Assembly (NCBI GenBank): GCA_022574675.1
Contig: JACZRO010000001.1
Coordinates: 22,111-86,110, forward strand
From: Chloroflexota bacterium
GTDB lineage: Bacteria; Chloroflexota; Dehalococcoidia; Lucifugimonadales; Lucifugimonadaceae
Direction of reading: 5' to 3'
DNA: 64,000 bases
In this document: piece by piece, positions 27,301 to 37,420 of the stretch
Layout of the letters: every line of letters begins with the position of its first letter
How positions within the stretch are numbered: the first letter of the stretch is position 1
Notes under the pieces: model-generated
Told to the model about the DNA's origin: nothing
The model's input: the letters and a program-made list of their open reading frames with translations, nothing else
The model's database searches: none
Program-made: the position numbers and the translations under genes

Positions 27301-29409
27301 GCCGATAACCTCACCCTGGGATCGTAGCGGGGAGTAGAGGACGGAACGCACGCCCGCTTCGACGATCGGTCGAACACCCGGCGAGCTGCCGATAAGCTCA
27401 GCAAGGTCTGCGACCGCAAGGGCCCGCCCCGACTGGACGACGGTCTCCAGCAGACCGTTTCGGCTAAGCCGCCGCCTGGTCCCGGCGCCCGAAGAAGGTA
27501 TCGTCAGCCCGCTCACATACCGGATGGACAACTCGGCGATCGCCGGATCAATTTCGATCACCGAAACCCGCTCGGCGGGCATCAGGGCACGTACCTGCTC
27601 GGCGAACCGGTCGTAAACGTCCTCGATCCGGAGCGACGAGGTGATGATCCTGCCGATCTCGGCGAGCGCCGCTTCCTCGCGCGCCTGCCGCTCCGTCCGC
27701 GCCCTGAGTTCGGCGTTTGCGATGGTGCCGGCAATCTGACCGCCGATGCGCACCAGAAGATCAAGGTCAGCCTCTGTATAGGCGCCCGGCGTGGCGGCGC
27801 CAACGGCGAGGGTCGCCACAAATTGCCCGTCGGAGATCAACGGCACGTAGATTCCGCAACGGATCCCGGCATCCAAAATGTGACGCGCGTCCGGGAAGCG
27901 GTCCAGGGCTTTTTTGATGTCGGACACGAGAATCGGACGTCGATCACGGACAACGGCATCCAGGATCCCGCGATTGCTTTCCGGCCTCAGGCCGCCCCTG
28001 GGCAGGGTCGGCACCGGCTTGCCAGACACGTAGCTTGTTCTAAGCCGGCCGCTGTGGTGGTCCAGGGTGCAGATCGAGATCCTCTCGAACGGCAGGACAC
28101 GGGAGACCTGCCCCGCGAACGCTTCGTATACGTCGTCAATGTTTGGCGAGGCGGCCAGGACCCGCCCGATCTCGGCAAACACGTCACGCTCACGCGCGCT
28201 CCGCTCCATGTCCGTGTACAGTCGGGCGCTGGCCACTACGGGAGCGATCTGCCTGCCGATCCGGTCCAGAAGTTCAAGATGGGCACCGGTGTACGCTTCG
28301 GGATCCCGGGCTCGGGCGCTGAGCGTACCTATCACGTCGCCCCGGTGCTCGAGCGGCACGATGATCGCTGTGCGCAGCCCCACCGCCAGCCCATCCGCGA
28401 CGGAACTGTAAGTCGATCGCGACCGGTACGCCTCGCCATCCAGGAGGAGGCCCCGGCGCTCCTCGACGACCTGCTGGAGTGGGGACTGCGAGGGCGAATG
28501 CCGCGAGCCTTGCTCCCAACCCGGCACGTCGAGTCCGGACACGTGTGTCGTGGTGAACGTCCCGTCGGCCAACTCATAAATGTTGATGGCGACGCGGTCG
28601 GCCGGGAGGACGGATCGAACTTCGTCTGCGAATCGCTCGTAGGTCTCTGAGATGTCCGGGGAGGCGGATATGATTCGCCCGATCTCGGCGAGGACATCGC
28701 GCTCGTCGGCGCGGCCCTCGGCCTCGTCGCGGCGGCGGCGAGTCTCGTCGACCTGGCGCTCGAAGCCCGAGCGCGTCCGTTGCATAGCCCGGCCCACGAT
28801 CGTGAACACTACAGCCGTAGCGGCAAACGTAAGAACGTCCCCGAGTACGCCTGTGACGGGGGTCGCTTCGGCGGTCAACGCCCACGCCAGGCTCGCCGGG
28901 ACCAGGGCCATAAACGCGCCGACAAGTATGGCCAGCCAGATTCTCAGCCGCATCGTGGCTGTCACGACCACCAGAGTCACGAGTGCGACGGCGGGTTGCG
29001 CGGCGTAGGACAGGTTCTCCGGGTCGTTCCGTGAAACGAGGTAGTACACCGCCGGAAACACGGCCGTCGCAAGCGCCAGGTCGGCAGCAATCCCGAGCGC
29101 GATCGCTCGCCGAACATACCCCCGGGCAAGCAAGAGGGCGCTTGCCCCCGCGTACAACGCGACGACAATTACGACTACAGCCCACAGCGGCCGCACGGAC
29201 TCCATGCCGTCCGACAAAAGCGCCAGCAATAGCACCGCAACGGCCAGTGCTATCCGCACCGGGATCACCGACCACTCGAGCAGGGCGCCCGGCAGGCCGA
29301 TCACACGATCCAGTTCGAAGGCGCCGCGGCGCGTGTGGCCCGCGACTATTTCGGGAGCCGTCCCACTATGGCGATCCTGAACCACGGCCATTTCAGAAGC
29401 CGTCCCCAC
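24373..29409 (-). CDS. Membrane histidine kinase with seven GAF-like repeats
   Basis: A 1678-residue sensor kinase. Residues about 50-207 hold six hydrophobic segments, followed by a charged coiled coil (208-238). Seven GAF-like units begin near residues 240, 411, 582, 753, 925, 1096 and 1264, each opening with a variant of LAEIGRIISAS and ending in a helical linker; the spacing is 168-172 residues. The C-terminus has a HisKA domain (phosphoacceptor His1449 in VAHELKSPLTALRAF) and an ATPase domain (N box NLVSNAIKYS, DTGLGIS, GTGLGLY). Units 3-4 and 5-6 are especially alike, as if duplicated together. GTG start; ATG six codons later is possible. The OmpR-type gene lies just upstream and is the likely partner. 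Confidence 0.9.
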   Translation of the reverse strand: MGTASEMAVVQDRHSGTAPEIVAGHTRRGAFELDRVIGLPGALLEWSVIPVRIALAVAVLLLALLSDGMESVRPLWAVVVIVVALYAGASALLLARGYVRRAIALGIAADLALATAVFPAVYYLVSRNDPENLSYAAQPAVALVTLVVVTATMRLRIWLAILVGAFMALVPASLAWALTAEATPVTGVLGDVLTFAATAVVFTIVGRAMQRTRSGFERQVDETRRRRDEAEGRADERDVLAEIGRIISASPDISETYERFADEVRSVLPADRVAINIYELADGTFTTTHVSGLDVPGWEQGSRHSPSQSPLQQVVEERRGLLLDGEAYRSRSTYSSVADGLAVGLRTAIIVPLEHRGDVIGTLSARARDPEAYTGAHLELLDRIGRQIAPVVASARLYTDMERSARERDVFAEIGRVLAASPNIDDVYEAFAGQVSRVLPFERISICTLDHHSGRLRTSYVSGKPVPTLPRGGLRPESNRGILDAVVRDRRPILVSDIKKALDRFPDARHILDAGIRCGIYVPLISDGQFVATLAVGAATPGAYTEADLDLLVRIGGQIAGTIANAELRARTERQAREEAALAEIGRIITSSLRIEDVYDRFAEQVRALMPAERVSVIEIDPAIAELSIRYVSGLTIPSSGAGTRRRLSRNGLLETVVQSGRALAVADLAELIGSSPGVRPIVEAGVRSVLYSPLRSQGEVIGLLCVASTEAGVHTDYHLELLERISAQIAGALANAMLHERADRQAREESALAEIGRIVNSSLGIEAVYAQFSEQVARILNFDRLAIARIGPGEGEFTISHVTGVEIPGLEVGSIWKLAESPLGPVLKDAETLFLQGAEMNERAAATPGMAEGVAAGIRSSIVVPLIERDRPVGFFSVRALVEDAYTEADAVLARRVAALVSSAITNAELLERSGRQAREEAVLGEIGRIITSTPKIEDVYDRFAEQLCTLMPADRVSVIEVEPGTGELSMRHVSEFSPQSSIYGTTDQWSPNALMEFVVRTGEGLAIPDLRARIRDFPDAQPVLDSGVFSLLYSPLRAQGQVIGLLCVVSTEVDAHTDYHFELLERISAQIAGALANARMHERSDQQAREESALGEIGRIVNSSLDIETVYEQFAEQVRQILPFDRLVIGVRDPDGIHASVSHVTGVVVPGLEVGTVRVISDTNLAPVLERGETLFQQGGRGYERTSQIPGEAQGLVSSLFVPLISRDRPIGFLALRINQEEAYTEAHAVLARRIAALASTAITNSELYERAETEARERAVLAEIGRIVGSSLDIDSVYARFADQVRELIDFDRISISYVDPRRSSVIYAWAEGEPQTGFGIGREIPIKAFRGTRLGTLMRRRRGAVLDESEIVEFLGRLPWANESTARSMIVVPLVSDDRTIAGLTLTSSKPDVYGSRELEIATRVGSQVAGAVANARLHTALREASEELKDINIQKTELMTTVAHELKSPLTALRAFMDLVLEGTAGDVPEKQLELLIKASRSTTRMQNLLNVFSHLEMAEDLSVPLMVTMFDIGTLVTGAIDLLQPSAAQAGVEVKTVGFDDLRLIEGDRQAIEQVVSNLVSNAIKYSHEGGAVEVSCEVRDEDVIVSVTDTGLGISSEDQERMFERFFRGSDPVKRRIRGTGLGLYVSRGLVQRHHGRMWVESEAGRGSVFSFALPFEQPAEEPLGRDTPAA

Positions 29410-29528
29410 TACGGTCGTACTTAATCGTGTTCGTGGCCGAGCCTACGGGGAGTTATCCGCTACGGCAAGCGCAAAAGGTCATGGGTCGAACACACACAGG
29501 CCGGCATACGCCGTCCAGATCGATGGGT

Positions 29529-30194
29529 CTAGGTCTCGGAAGCTCGGAACCGGTAACCGACGTTCCAAACGGTCTCTATGAACCGATGTTCCACATCGTT
29601 GATCTTGCTGCGCAAACGCCGGATGTGCACGTCCACGGTTCGCGTGCCACCGTAGTAGTCATACGCCCAGACCGTTTGTAACAACGCCTCACGAGAGTAG
29701 ACGTGGCCAGGATTGGACGCCAGGACGCGAAGTAGCTCGTATTCCTTGAACGTCAGATCAACCTTGCGGCCTGATACGGTCACCTCATAACGGTCGAGAT
29801 CTATCCGGATTTCGCCCTGCTGCACGACGTTAGCGGAGTCATCGCCGCCCGAGCGCGCAACCAAGATGCCGATCCTGACAGCAAATTCTTCGGCGCGAAA
29901 CGGCGGAAAACAGAAGTCGACCAGCCCCCTGGACACGTCCACATCCCCGGCCGTAACGCCCGGCATGAGGACCATGACCGGAAGTGAAAGGCCGAAGGCT
30001 GTCTCGACGCGCGAGCGTAGTTCTATGCCGCTGGCCCCGGACAGGACCGCAACGGCATGACGCCGGTCAACTCCGTCCGGTATCCGGACTTCAGTAAGGC
30101 GGAACGGTGTGATATCGACGCCGGAAGCCCCAATGGCGACCTCCAACCGGCCAACTTCGTCGTTCGGGATTCCGACGAACAACACCGTGATCAT
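29529..30194 (-). CDS. OmpR-type winged-helix regulator with degenerate receiver domain
   Basis: A 221-residue protein. Residues 126-218 are a clear OmpR/PhoB winged helix: LTFKEYELLRVLASNPGHV, SREALLQTVW, and TVDVHIRRLRSKI with the recognition helix. The first 115 residues have a receiver-like pattern of strands and helices, but the acidic pair after strand 1 (here FVGIPND), the phosphoacceptor Asp at the end of strand 3 (here AVAVLSGASG) and the Lys of strand 5 (CFPPFRAEE, Pro in place of Lys) are missing. It may act without phosphorylation. It precedes the seven-GAF kinase by 120 bp on the same strand. Confidence 0.88.
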   Translation of the reverse strand: MITVLFVGIPNDEVGRLEVAIGASGVDITPFRLTEVRIPDGVDRRHAVAVLSGASGIELRSRVETAFGLSLPVMVLMPGVTAGDVDVSRGLVDFCFPPFRAEEFAVRIGILVARSGGDDSANVVQQGEIRIDLDRYEVTVSGRKVDLTFKEYELLRVLASNPGHVYSREALLQTVWAYDYYGGTRTVDVHIRRLRSKINDVEHRFIETVWNVGYRFRASET

Positions 30195-30555
30195 GTGGCT
30201 GGCGCCCCGTCATACGGCCACCGCGATAGGGAGAAACGGCGATATCGAGCCTGTTCTTTGCCCGTACGGCTACTGCCAGAGGTGATCGGCTTCATCAAAA
30301 CGACAGATCAGAACGTGAAACATCACACAATGGTATTACGGGATGTCGGGCCGAGAATGGGACTGATCCGGCCCAATTCTGTGGTCAGTAAGACAGGCGT
30401 CCGGCATTTCCGTTGACGTGGACCGCCGAGGATTCTTATACTTCTCGTTTGTCGTTTGTTGCGAGTGAGGCGGCGCGGCCCGGATAAATCCCGGTCGCAT
30501 CGTACCTGAAACACCTGCATGAACACGGCGCTGGGAACAAATCCAGGGCGGGGTA
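30195..30555. other. Divergent intergenic region before the ribosomal superoperon
   Basis: About 360 bases between the winged-helix regulator (minus) and rpsL (plus). It contains the strong promoter listed at 30413-30442 and a leader of roughly 105 bases before rpsL. No credible gene was seen. Confidence 0.6.
30413..30442 (+). promoter_or_regulatory. Sigma-70-type promoter of the ribosomal superoperon
   Basis: TTGACG (30413-30418) and TATACT (30437-30442) are separated by 18 bases, five of six and close to consensus at each box. A start near 30449 would give a leader of about 105 bases before rpsL. Confidence 0.75.
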
Positions 30556-30972
30556 ATGCCGACAGCGAATCAACTGATGCGCAATCCGCGCAAGCGTACG
30601 CGTGCAAAGTCCAAGACGCCGGCGCTCGGGTTCGTCTATAACTCGTTGACGGACCGGTTGCGACGCGGCAAAGGCAGTCCGCAAAAACGTGGCGTGTGCC
30701 TACAGGTGAAAACCGTCACACCAAAGAAGCCCAACTCGGCGCTTCGCAAGGTGGCACGCGTCAGGCTGACCAACGGTATCGAGGTCACGGCGTACATAGG
30801 CGGAGAAGGTCATAACCTGCAGGAACACTCGGTCGTCCTCATAAGGGGCGGAAGGGTCAAGGACCTCCCGGGTGTTCGATATCACATAGTGCGCGGGGCG
30901 CTCGACACTTCGGGCGTCGATGCCCGCCGCAGGGGCCGTAGCAAATACGGCGCTGCGAAGCCGCAGAGTTAA
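30556..30972 (+). CDS. rpsL: 30S ribosomal protein S12
   Basis: A 138-residue S12, beginning [14 protein letters not shown]. The decoding-centre loop [17 protein letters not shown] and the later [16 protein letters not shown] are intact; the wild-type Lys in KKPNS is the streptomycin-sensitive form. The C-terminus [12 protein letters not shown] is the family's. First gene of the superoperon, behind the promoter at 30413. Confidence 0.98.
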   Translation: MPTANQLMRNPRKRTRAKSKTPALGFVYNSLTDRLRRGKGSPQKRGVCLQVKTVTPKKPNSALRKVARVRLTNGIEVTAYIGGEGHNLQEHSVVLIRGGRVKDLPGVRYHIVRGALDTSGVDARRRGRSKYGAAKPQS

Positions 30973-30980
30973 TTACGAGG

Positions 30981-31006
30981 GCCGGCTGTCCGAAAGACAA
31001 ACCGGC
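30981..31006 (+). other. Stem-loop after rpsL
   Basis: GCCGG pairs with CCGGC, with an inner TGTC/GACA stem around CGAAA. It lies nine bases past the rpsL stop and is the first of two structures in the rpsL-rpsG spacer. Confidence 0.45.
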
Positions 31007-31013
31007 ACAACCA

Positions 31014-31078
31014 CCCCGACATGACGGGCCAGGTGGAACCCACGCAGGGCGCCAGACCCAAAAGAAGTCGGGGTTTTT
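31014..31078 (+). terminator. Long-loop terminator or attenuator between rpsL and rpsG
   Basis: CCCCGAC (31014-31020) pairs with GTCGGGG (31067-31073), directly followed by TTTTT. The intervening 46 bases could refold. In Escherichia coli the rpsL-rpsG spacer is where S7 binds to regulate the operon, so an attenuation role is plausible here, but this is inference. Confidence 0.45.
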
Positions 31079-31172
31079 GCTGGAAAGGAAATAACGCTTC
31101 CATAAGACGGACGCACGCCCGGGTCTCCGAGTCACGAGACGCAACGGGCACCGATCGGAAGCTGATTGACAG

Positions 31173-31643
31173 ATGGCAAGGCGAAGACGCGCAGAGCGAC
31201 GAATAATTGACCCGGACCCACGTTATGGAAACGTGGAACTGGCGCGTTTTACGAACCGTCTTATGAAGGGCGGCAAGAAGACGGTGGCGCAACGCGTCGT
31301 CTACAGCGCCCTGGAACTGCTGGAAAAGGAAACCAACCGGCCCGGTCTTGAGGTGTTCGAGCAGGCGATCCGCAACGCGACGCCGATGCTCGAGGTCAAG
31401 CCTCGCCGGGTGGGGGGCGCCACCTATCAGGTGCCGACGGAGGTCCGGCCGGAACGCCGGGTCTCCCTGGCGATGAGGTGGCTAATCACGGCGGCGAGAG
31501 CCCGCCAGGGAGCGCCGATCTCGCGGCGTCTTTACAACGAACTCCTCGACGCGTCACGTGGCCAGGGCGCAGCGGTGCGCCGACGCGAAGAACTTCACCG
31601 CATGGCAGAGGCAAACCGGGCCTTCGTCCACTACCGCTGGTAA
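31173..31643 (+). CDS. rpsG: 30S ribosomal protein S7
   Basis: A 156-residue S7 that nucleates assembly of the 30S head. Start ARRRRAERRIIDPDPRYGN, then FTNRLMKGGKKTVAQRVVY and the C-terminal MAEANRAFVHYRW, which is the classic ending. Second gene of the str group, 200 bp after rpsL. An ATG at 31173 begins the family sequence directly. Confidence 0.98.
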   Translation: MARRRRAERRIIDPDPRYGNVELARFTNRLMKGGKKTVAQRVVYSALELLEKETNRPGLEVFEQAIRNATPMLEVKPRRVGGATYQVPTEVRPERRVSLAMRWLITAARARQGAPISRRLYNELLDASRGQGAAVRRREELHRMAEANRAFVHYRW

Positions 31644-31716
31644 TCACACCAAACTCAGCTCCGGGGGGTTGACCACTCCACCGGCAAGAAGGCCGGAGAG
31701 TACAGGCTTAACGCGA

Positions 31717-33813
<2,097 letters not shown>

Positions 33814-33821
33814 GCAAGTCA

Positions 33822-33847
33822 GGACCCTCACCGCCCGGTGAGGGTCC
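33822..33847 (+). other. Strong stem-loop between fusA and rpsJ
   Basis: GGACCCTCACCG and CGGTGAGGGTCC form a perfect 12-bp stem around two bases. No T-run follows on the plus strand, so it may be a processing or partial-termination site rather than a full terminator. Confidence 0.6.
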
Positions 33848-33867
33848 GTTCACGTTAAACCGTGAAC
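33848..33867 (+). other. Second stem-loop before rpsJ
   Basis: GTTCACG and CGTGAAC pair around a six-base loop, immediately after the previous hairpin and about ten bases before rpsJ's ribosome-binding site. Confidence 0.45.
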
Positions 33868-33877
33868 AGAAGGAAAT

Positions 33878-34186
33878 ATGGCCGGACAAAAAATAAGGAT
33901 CGTGCTGAAGGCATTCGATCACCGGGTGCTTGACCAATCCGCATCTCAGATCGTTGAGACGGCTGAGCGTACCGGGGCGAATATCGCCGGACCGGTGCCG
34001 CTACCAACGTCTATTCGCCGGTTCTGTGTGATCCGGTCACCACACATCGACAAGCGCTCCCGCGAGCACTTCGAGTTGCGCATACACAAGCGCCTCATCG
34101 ACGTTCACGAGCCGACTTCCAAGACAATTGACGCCATGACCCGACTCAACCTTCCGGCCGGCGTTGACATCTCGATCAAGCTGTGA
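33878..34186 (+). CDS. rpsJ: 30S ribosomal protein S10
   Basis: A 102-residue S10, [19 protein letters not shown], with the conserved [19 protein letters not shown] and C-terminal [11 protein letters not shown]. It directly follows the hairpins after fusA where tuf is often found. Opens the S10 group. Confidence 0.98.
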   Translation: MAGQKIRIVLKAFDHRVLDQSASQIVETAERTGANIAGPVPLPTSIRRFCVIRSPHIDKRSREHFELRIHKRLIDVHEPTSKTIDAMTRLNLPAGVDISIKL

Positions 34187-34217
34187 ACAAGCGCAACAGA
34201 ACGAGCAGAGATCAATA

Positions 34218-34847
34218 ATGGGAATCCAGGGCCTACTGGGCCGCAAGGTCGGAATGACCACGCTGTATAACGAAGACGGGACCGTGGACGCCGTGACGGC
34301 GATCGAGACGGGACCGTGCGTCGTGACGCAGGTGCGGACCGACACGCGTGACGGCTATGAGGCGGTGCAGATCGGCTTCAGGGACGCCAAGCGCCTGAAC
34401 AAGCCGGCGGCGGGCCACCAGCTTCGTTCCGGGGGCAGGTTCAGGCACCTGCAGGAGTTCAAGGCGTCCGACCTGAGCGAGTTTGAGGTCGGTCAGTCAC
34501 TGGACGCCAGCGTGTTCCAGGTCGGCGAGACGGTCAGCGTGTCCGGCAAGACGCGCGGGCGCGGTTTTGCCGGCGGCGTGCGCCGGCACGGGTTTGCGGG
34601 CGGGCCGAAGACGCACGGCCAGTCGGACCGGCATCGCGCCCCGGGGTCGATCGGCGCCGGCAGCTCGCCGGGCAAGGTCTGGAAAGGCACGCGGATGGCG
34701 GGCCACATGGGCAATAACAGGGTGACCACGCGCGGCCTCAAGATCGTGATGGTTGACCCGGAGCGCAATATCGTGATGGTGCGCGGCAGCGTGCCGGGAG
34801 CGCGAAACTCCCTGGTCCGTATCGAACGTGCGAAAGGCAACTACTAG
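34218..34847 (+). CDS. rplC: 50S ribosomal protein L3
   Basis: A 209-residue L3, MGIQGLLGRKVGMTTLYNED. The characteristic loop FAGGVRRHGFAGGPKTHGQS and the PGSIGAGSSPGKVWKGTRM segment are present. The frame upstream to 34164 is not part of the protein; the ATG at 34218 is the family start. Confidence 0.97.
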   Translation: MGIQGLLGRKVGMTTLYNEDGTVDAVTAIETGPCVVTQVRTDTRDGYEAVQIGFRDAKRLNKPAAGHQLRSGGRFRHLQEFKASDLSEFEVGQSLDASVFQVGETVSVSGKTRGRGFAGGVRRHGFAGGPKTHGQSDRHRAPGSIGAGSSPGKVWKGTRMAGHMGNNRVTTRGLKIVMVDPERNIVMVRGSVPGARNSLVRIERAKGNY

Positions 34848-34888
34848 GCCGCCCGAACGACAATCGCGGCTCTTAGATTTGGTTCATC

Positions 34889-35593
34889 GTGGAACTTGAA
34901 ACAAAAAATATGGCTGGTGAAGCGGTCGGCACCGTAGAGGTGAGCGACTACGTCTTCGCGGAGCCGATGAACGGACCGTTGCTGCACCAGGCTGTAGTGG
35001 CCCAGCGGGCGAACCGCCGGCAGGGAACCCACAGCGCTCGCACCCGCGGGCAGGTGGTGCACTCGGGCCGAAAGCTCCGTCCGCAGAAAGGCTCTGGACG
35101 CGCCCGCCTGGGCGACGCCGGGAACCCGGGTCTCCGCGGCGGAGGTGTCGCGCACGGTCCGCATCCGCGGAGTCACTCAAAGCGTCTGCCGATACGGATG
35201 CGGCGGCGAGCGTTGCGGATCGCGCTGTCGGACAAGGTCCGGAACGGGTACATCACCGTTATCGAGGAACTCGCTGTCAGCGAGCCCAGCACCAGGGTGA
35301 TCATCGACATGGTGAGCGCGCTGAACGCCACCGGCACGACGCTCATCATCACGACCGAGCCGACCTCTGAGCTCCGCAGGTCCGTGAGAAACATCCCGGG
35401 CGTCGACACGTTGGCGTCCCGCCTGCTCAGCCCGCTCGAGGCGACCCGTGTCCGCAATATCCTGATATCAAAGCACGCGGTCGAGAGGATCGACGAGATC
35501 TGGGGCCACCCGACCGAGAAGCCGGGACGGGCCGCCCACGGCGCCCCAGAACCCAGCCAGGAAAGCTCCCGGAAAGCGGGTGCGCCGGCATGA
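34889..35593 (+). CDS. rplD: 50S ribosomal protein L4
   Basis: A 234-residue L4 from a GTG start. The long loop reaching the exit tunnel is seen as QGTHSARTRGQVVHSGRKL and KGSGRARLGD, then SHSKRLPIRMRRRALRIALS. The C-terminus is extended with GRAAHGAPEPSQESSRKAG, a low-complexity tail. It overlaps rplW by four bases (ATGA). Confidence 0.95.
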   Translation: MELETKNMAGEAVGTVEVSDYVFAEPMNGPLLHQAVVAQRANRRQGTHSARTRGQVVHSGRKLRPQKGSGRARLGDAGNPGLRGGGVAHGPHPRSHSKRLPIRMRRRALRIALSDKVRNGYITVIEELAVSEPSTRVIIDMVSALNATGTTLIITTEPTSELRRSVRNIPGVDTLASRLLSPLEATRVRNILISKHAVERIDEIWGHPTEKPGRAAHGAPEPSQESSRKAGAPA

Positions 35594-35874
35594 GCCTCTT
35601 TGATGTGCTTATCAGGCCGATCGTGACAGAGCAGAGCACCCTGCTGCAGGAAAGCGGAAAGTACGTGTTCCAGGTCCAGAAGCGCGCCAACAAGGCCGAC
35701 GTCAAGGCGGCGGTCGAAAAGGCGTTCGACGTAACCGTGCTTGACGTCAACACCATGCGGATCAAGGGCAAGAACAAACGCTTCGGCCCGCGGCCGGTGC
35801 GAAGGCCTGACTGGAAAAAGGCGGTCGTCACGCTGCAAGCAGGCGACACCATCCAACTGTTCGAGGGCGCCTAG
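35590..35874 (+). CDS. rplW: 50S ribosomal protein L23
   Basis: A 94-residue L23, an exit-tunnel protein that docks SRP and trigger factor. Features: PIVTEQST, YVFQVQKRANKADVKAAVE, and VLDVNTMRIKGKNKRFG. It begins inside the rplD stop and abuts rplB. Confidence 0.96.
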   Translation: MSLFDVLIRPIVTEQSTLLQESGKYVFQVQKRANKADVKAAVEKAFDVTVLDVNTMRIKGKNKRFGPRPVRRPDWKKAVVTLQAGDTIQLFEGA

Positions 35875-36705
35875 ATGCCGCTACGAAGATTAAAGCCAAC
35901 CTCCCCGGGTCGCCGAAATACGATCATCTCGGACTTTTCCGAGATTACGAAGACGACGCCGGAACGCTCTCTTCTGGCGCCCCTTCGCAAAAAGGGCGGG
36001 CGCAACAACACCGGCCGCCTGACGGTCAGGCACCGCGGAGGCGGCCACAAGCGTCGCTACCGGATCATCGACTTTGAGCGGTTACGCCGCGACGTGCCGG
36101 CCAACGTGCTGGCTATCGAGTACGACCCGAACCGGTCAGCGCGCATAGCACTCGTCCAGTATCACGACGGGCCGAAGGTATACGTCATCGCCCCGGAGGG
36201 GGTCGGCGTTGGCACGACCCTCATCGCGGGCGACGGTGTTGCCGTGGTCCCGGGCAACGCGCGCAAGCTCGGCACCCTGCCGACGGGCACGTACGTCCAC
36301 AACATAGAAATCCAGCCCGGCAAGGGCGGGAAAATGGTCCGTTCCGCCGGCACGGTCGCCCAGGTGATGGCGCACGAGGATAAGTACACGCAGGTTCGCC
36401 TGCCGTCCGGCGAAGTGCGCCGGCTCCTGTCCGAGTGCATGGCCACGATTGGCCAGGTGGGCAACACCGATCACAAGAACCAGAAACTCGGCAAGGCCGG
36501 ACGCAGGCGCCACCGCGGCTTCCGGCCGACGGTGCGTGGCGCTGCGATGTCGCCGCGCGACCACCCGCACGGCGGTGGTGAGGGCCGGAACGGTGTCGGC
36601 ATGCCGCACCCGAAGACCCCCTGGGGCAAGCCGGCGCTGGGTCCGCGGACCCGGCGGAATAAAGTGGGCGACAAGTTCATCGTCCGCAGGCGTTACGAGA
36701 AATAG
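35875..36705 (+). CDS. rplB: 50S ribosomal protein L2
   Basis: A 276-residue L2 near the peptidyl transferase centre. Conserved segments: [33 protein letters not shown], and [20 protein letters not shown], whose histidine is important for peptidyl transfer. It starts immediately after the rplW stop. Confidence 0.98.
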   Translation: MPLRRLKPTSPGRRNTIISDFSEITKTTPERSLLAPLRKKGGRNNTGRLTVRHRGGGHKRRYRIIDFERLRRDVPANVLAIEYDPNRSARIALVQYHDGPKVYVIAPEGVGVGTTLIAGDGVAVVPGNARKLGTLPTGTYVHNIEIQPGKGGKMVRSAGTVAQVMAHEDKYTQVRLPSGEVRRLLSECMATIGQVGNTDHKNQKLGKAGRRRHRGFRPTVRGAAMSPRDHPHGGGEGRNGVGMPHPKTPWGKPALGPRTRRNKVGDKFIVRRRYEK

Positions 36706-36734
36706 CCGCTTAACCGCAAGACAACAGGAACCTT

Positions 36735-37019
36735 ATGTCACGCTCCATCAAAAAAGGGCCATTCGTCGAAGAGAAGCTAATGCGGCGCGTACGGCTCGCG
36801 CAACGCGGCTCGTCGCGCACCGTCATCCGGACCTGGTCCCGGGCCTCGATGATCATGCCGGAGATGGTCGGCCTGACGATCGGCGTTCACGATGGGCGGC
36901 GGCACGTTCCCGTGTTGATCAGTGAGAACATGGTCGGCCACCGACTTGGCGAGTTCGCTCCGACGCGGACCTTCCGCGGGCACGTGGGCCGTTCAGACCG
37001 GACGACCTCGGTTCGATAG
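36735..37019 (+). CDS. rpsS: 30S ribosomal protein S19
   Basis: A 94-residue S19, [19 protein letters not shown], then [19 protein letters not shown] and [17 protein letters not shown]. Normal length and position between rplB and rplV. Confidence 0.98.
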   Translation: MSRSIKKGPFVEEKLMRRVRLAQRGSSRTVIRTWSRASMIMPEMVGLTIGVHDGRRHVPVLISENMVGHRLGEFAPTRTFRGHVGRSDRTTSVR

Positions 37020-37077
37020 CCGGGAAACTTCATCGGACCCAAACTTTCAGGACATTTGAGACAGATAGATCGAGACG

Positions 37078-37419
37078 ATGGCAGTCAGGGCATATAACAA
37101 AAGCGTAGGCATTTCAGCCTCCAAGATGCGGAGGGTCGCCGACCTCGTCCGCGGCCGGGCGGTCGACGACGCGCTCGACACGCTCCGATTCATGATCAGC
37201 CCTTCCGCGACGGTGATGTCGAAGACGATCGCCTCGGCGGCCGCCAACGCGGAAAATAACGAATTGATGGATCGCAGCACTCTACGCATCGTCTCAGTAA
37301 CGGTCGACCAGGCCCCGACCCTCCGACGGTTCCGTCCGAAGGCGCGTGGCCGCGCCGGAGCCTTCAACCGGCACAGCAGTCATCTGACCGTCGAAGTCGA
37401 CGAGCGAGAAGGAAACTAG
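37078..37419 (+). CDS. rplV: 50S ribosomal protein L22
   Basis: A 113-residue L22. Features: VGISASKMRRVADLVRG, ASAAANAENN and the beta-hairpin region APTLRRFRPKARGRAGAFNR that lines the exit tunnel. One base separates it from the TTG of rpsC. Confidence 0.97.
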   Translation: MAVRAYNKSVGISASKMRRVADLVRGRAVDDALDTLRFMISPSATVMSKTIASAAANAENNELMDRSTLRIVSVTVDQAPTLRRFRPKARGRAGAFNRHSSHLTVEVDEREGN

Positions 37420-37420
37420 G

